A stretch of DNA of 22,475 bases from a virus. The DNA is taken from positions 1 through 22,475 of the IMG/VR virus record IMGVR_UViG_3300035430_000374. One strand, given 5' to 3'. The notes beneath the pieces are model-generated. The model was not told the DNA's origin. It did not search any database and saw nothing but the letters and a program-made list of their open reading frames with translations. The translations under genes and the position numbers were made by a program. Every line of letters begins with the position of its first letter. The stretch's first letter is position 1. Shown here one piece after another: positions 20,521-22,475 of this stretch.

Positions 20521-21249
20521 ATGGAAAACATTTACGAATTTACATTAAACAAAAAAGTAAAAAAACAGGTAGAAACAAAAAGAACCTCAAAAGACGGAGA
20601 AGAGGAAACTGTTCTTTCTAGTCGCACGGTCAATTCGCCTGTAAAATTTATTATTAAAAAGCCGACAAGAAGGCTGGCTGACGAGGCTGAGCTTTTTTAC
20701 TCAATTGAGTTGAGTAAAAGTATTAAGATGGGAATTGTTACAAAAGCCATGCTTATTAAAAAATATGCAGATAACGGAGGGGCGTTGACTGAAGAAGAGT
20801 CAAGGCAACTTCTAAAATCCGTGAAGAAGCTTCATGATTTAGAAAATGAATATAAGCTTATAGAGGGCGCAAAAAATAAAGCAGAAAAGAAGAGATCCGA
20901 GGAGGTCTTGGTTGAAATAGTGACTTTAAGAAGAGAGTTGCAAGATCTTGAATCCTCTTTGCAATCTGTTTACCAGCACACTGCTGACGCAAAAGCGGAA
21001 CAAAAAACTTTGCTTTGGTATGCAATCAATCTTTCCAAAATGATTGGAGAGGATGGAGAGTCGCAAGAATTTTTTGAGGGTCTAGACTTTGAGGAAAAAT
21101 TAGAGGATTTGTACAATAAATACGAAACCGAAGAGGGTTTTGATTTTGAGGCCGCTTCTATCATTTGCAGGGTGGTTGGATATTGGTTCTACAATCAAGA
21201 AGCTAAGCCTGAAAAAATAAAAGAGTTCATCGAAAATGGTGGGCAATGA
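20521..21249 (+). CDS. Candidate tail assembly chaperone 1 (242 aa)
   Basis: The N-terminus (MENIYEFTLNKKVKKQVETK) has the look of a small beta domain. Residues about 95-165 form a charged coiled coil (NKAEKKRSEEVLVEIVTLRR), followed by a helical part, GLDFEEKLEDLYNKYETEEG. It lies two genes before the tape measure, the standard place for the chaperones that coat the tape measure until the tube is built. It begins three bases after the previous stop. AAGG is the only ribosome-binding hint. It overlaps the next gene by 14 bases in another frame, which recalls the paired chaperone arrangement of many tails. Assignment is by position and shape. Confidence 0.6.
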   Translation: MENIYEFTLNKKVKKQVETKRTSKDGEEETVLSSRTVNSPVKFIIKKPTRRLADEAELFYSIELSKSIKMGIVTKAMLIKKYADNGGALTEEESRQLLKSVKKLHDLENEYKLIEGAKNKAEKKRSEEVLVEIVTLRRELQDLESSLQSVYQHTADAKAEQKTLLWYAINLSKMIGEDGESQEFFEGLDFEEKLEDLYNKYETEEGFDFEAASIICRVVGYWFYNQEAKPEKIKEFIENGGQ

Positions 21250-22213
21250 TAAAAATTTAGAAATAGTTTCAGAAATATTGCAAGGAGTTACTGTCGTAGA
21301 TAGCTCTTTTGGTTCGTTATATTTTAGGCATCTTTCTCAAGCCCAACAGAGAGAGGCTATTTCGGAATCCAAACTTTTTGAAAGGGAGGCTCTGTCTAAG
21401 GGGCTTTTGTCCAAAGAACAGTCGTTGCGTGAAATAATTGACCAAGAAATGTGGTCGGAAGAAAACGAACAACAGATTAAAAATTTAAACACGGACATAG
21501 AAAATTTAAAAAAAATAAATTCTCAAGTTTTTTTGCCTTCAAAAAAGAAAGAAATAGAAAAAAGTTTGAAAGAAAAACAAAATACTTTGTTTTCTATAGA
21601 ATCTGAAAGAGAGGAATTATTGGGTTTAACTGTCGAAAAATATTCAAACAACAAGATACAAAAAAATATTGTAAGTAAAATATTGTTTTACGATAGAGAG
21701 TTTAAGAAAAGTGTTTTTGATGAATTATATGTAAACGAAGCCTTTAAGGAGGTCGAAATATATAAAATGCAAAAAGATTTTTTTGAAAAATTTGATGACA
21801 CGAATATTTCTACCGCAGTCTTGAGCGATTATTTTTCCATGTATCTGCCGTTTTGTGAGGATGTTTTGGGCGTTTTTGGAAAGCCTCTTAGGGATTTGAC
21901 GAGTTATCAATTAAAGCTTATTTCATTTGGTAGATACTTTTTAAATATATTCAAAAACACAACAAAAGAAATACCAGAAAATGTAGCAAAAGATCCAGAG
22001 CTTTTGATTGGTTTTTATCAAAATCAAAGAGATGATTCGGGGAAACGTGGCTCCACTTCGGGGGATGGTGGATCAACGTATTTTGGGGCGACAAAGGAAG
22101 ATATTGAGGCGATCAAAAGAGAAGATGAAAATGCAGTCGATTTATCTGAAGAAATAAAGAAAAAGGGAGGATCCCTGAATATGAAGCAAATGATGGAATT
22201 GCACGGACTTTAA
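21236..22213 (+). CDS. Candidate tail assembly chaperone 2 or tail protein (325 aa)
   Basis: The protein is highly charged and helical. A long coiled coil runs over about residues 60-135, between QQIKNLNTDIENLKKINSQV and SIESEREELLGLTVEKYSN. A compact middle follows (VLSDYFSMYLPFCEDVLGVF), then a Gly-rich linker (KRGSTSGDGGSTYFGATKED) and a short C-terminal helix NMKQMMELHGL. It is coupled to the previous gene by a 14-base overlap and precedes the tape measure by 14 bases. In other phages the second tail assembly chaperone is made by ribosomal frameshifting; here the second frame has its own ATG. No known domain is recognised. Confidence 0.65.
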   Translation: MVGNDKNLEIVSEILQGVTVVDSSFGSLYFRHLSQAQQREAISESKLFEREALSKGLLSKEQSLREIIDQEMWSEENEQQIKNLNTDIENLKKINSQVFLPSKKKEIEKSLKEKQNTLFSIESEREELLGLTVEKYSNNKIQKNIVSKILFYDREFKKSVFDELYVNEAFKEVEIYKMQKDFFEKFDDTNISTAVLSDYFSMYLPFCEDVLGVFGKPLRDLTSYQLKLISFGRYFLNIFKNTTKEIPENVAKDPELLIGFYQNQRDDSGKRGSTSGDGGSTYFGATKEDIEAIKREDENAVDLSEEIKKKGGSLNMKQMMELHGL

Positions 22214-22219
22214 GTGTAA
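22214..22219 (+). promoter_or_regulatory. GTGTAA motif before the tape measure
   Basis: The stop TAA of the previous gene runs straight into GTGTAA, and eight bases (TATTCTGT) lead to ATG 22228. The 14-base gap consists of this element and its spacer. Confidence 0.55.
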
Positions 22220-22227
22220 TATTCTGT

Positions 22228-22475
22228 ATGGCGGTAACTGTAGGAGTAGATTTAAATCCAAATACTAAAAAGGTTGAGGCGGCTTTGGCTAGAATTCAAG
22301 CCCAGGCAAAGGGTATTGATTTTGGTGGAGGCGCAAGATCTATTGAAAAGCTTTCTAGGCCGCTTGGGAAGATAACTGGACAGGCCACAGAGTTTCAAAA
22401 ATCACTTGAAGCTTCTAACGCTCGTGTTTTAGCTTTCGGTGCTTCTGTTGCTGTTATCAACAAACTTTCTCAAGC
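22228..22475 (+). CDS. Tape measure protein, N-terminal part (cut by window end)
   Basis: The frame opens at ATG 22228 and runs out of the window after about 82 codons. It begins MAVTVGVDLNPNTKKVEAAL, continues with an AQAKGIDFGGG segment and contains SNARVLAFGASVAVINKLSQ. That SNARVLAFGAS-type segment is one I know from long phage tail tape measure proteins, and the helical Ala-rich style matches. The product sets tail length and is later threaded into the cell. It follows the two candidate assembly chaperones in standard order. Only the start is seen, so its length is unknown. Confidence 0.85.
   Translation, partial: MAVTVGVDLNPNTKKVEAALARIQAQAKGIDFGGGARSIEKLSRPLGKITGQATEFQKSLEASNARVLAFGASVAVINKLSQ

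Noticed and set aside
1-22475. Integrase, transposase, CRISPR array or attachment site
   Set aside because: None found on either strand. The HNH gene is the only mobile-type gene, and nothing looks like an insertion sequence.

Overview
The window is part of the genome of an AT-rich, tailed double-stranded DNA phage (order-level: Caudoviricetes). The hallmark genes are a large terminase, a portal, a prohead protease fused to scaffold, an HK97-fold-type major capsid protein, a major tail (tube) protein and the start of a tape measure protein. No sheath, integrase or lysis gene is visible, so myovirus versus siphovirus and lifestyle stay open. The host cannot be named. It must read ordinary signals, because one good sigma70-type promoter and one strong Shine-Dalgarno site are present.

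Layout. (1) 1-1620, minus strand: a small membrane protein and five tRNA genes (Arg-TCT, Met-CAT, Gln-TTG, Glu-TTC, Pro-TGG). A free-standing HNH endonuclease gene sits inside the array, and its 3' end overlaps tRNA-Arg. A sigma70-like promoter faces into the array, and three copies of the 9-mer TATACTTTA lie on the same strand. (2) 1739-4010, plus: two virion-like genes. The first resembles the tail tube protein further right and ends in FExxxTG repeats. (3) 4027-9504, plus: PhoH-like ATPase, zinc ribbon protein, zinc-containing sigma factor, candidate small terminase, a C2H2-finger/ERCC4 nuclease and large terminase, mostly overlapping at stop/start codons. (4) 9554-15406, plus: small conserved protein, portal, unknown protein, protease-scaffold (with a probable nested scaffold gene), decoration protein and major capsid protein, closed by a strong terminator. 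(5) 15491-16947, plus: two proteins with Rho-N/SAP-like C-termini and a head completion protein. (6) 17083-20177, minus: four neck and tail genes ending in the major tail protein. This block is inverted relative to the rest of the structural module and meets it at a bidirectional terminator. (7) 20227 to the right edge, plus: unknown protein, two candidate tail assembly proteins and the N-terminus of the tape measure.

The main discovery candidate is a regulatory code. The hexamer GTGTAA (usually AAGTGTAA) lies 8 or 10 bases before the ATG of seven genes on both strands. It is further upstream of two more, and a CTGTAA variant precedes the major tail protein and the internal scaffold start. 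Where it is close there is no Shine-Dalgarno sequence between motif and ATG. It looks like a -35-less late promoter element that gives leaderless or nearly leaderless mRNAs. The window's own zinc-containing sigma factor is the natural candidate reader. A separate 9-mer, TATACTTTA, marks the minus-strand tRNA/HNH module. This suggests at least two promoter classes besides the host-type promoter.
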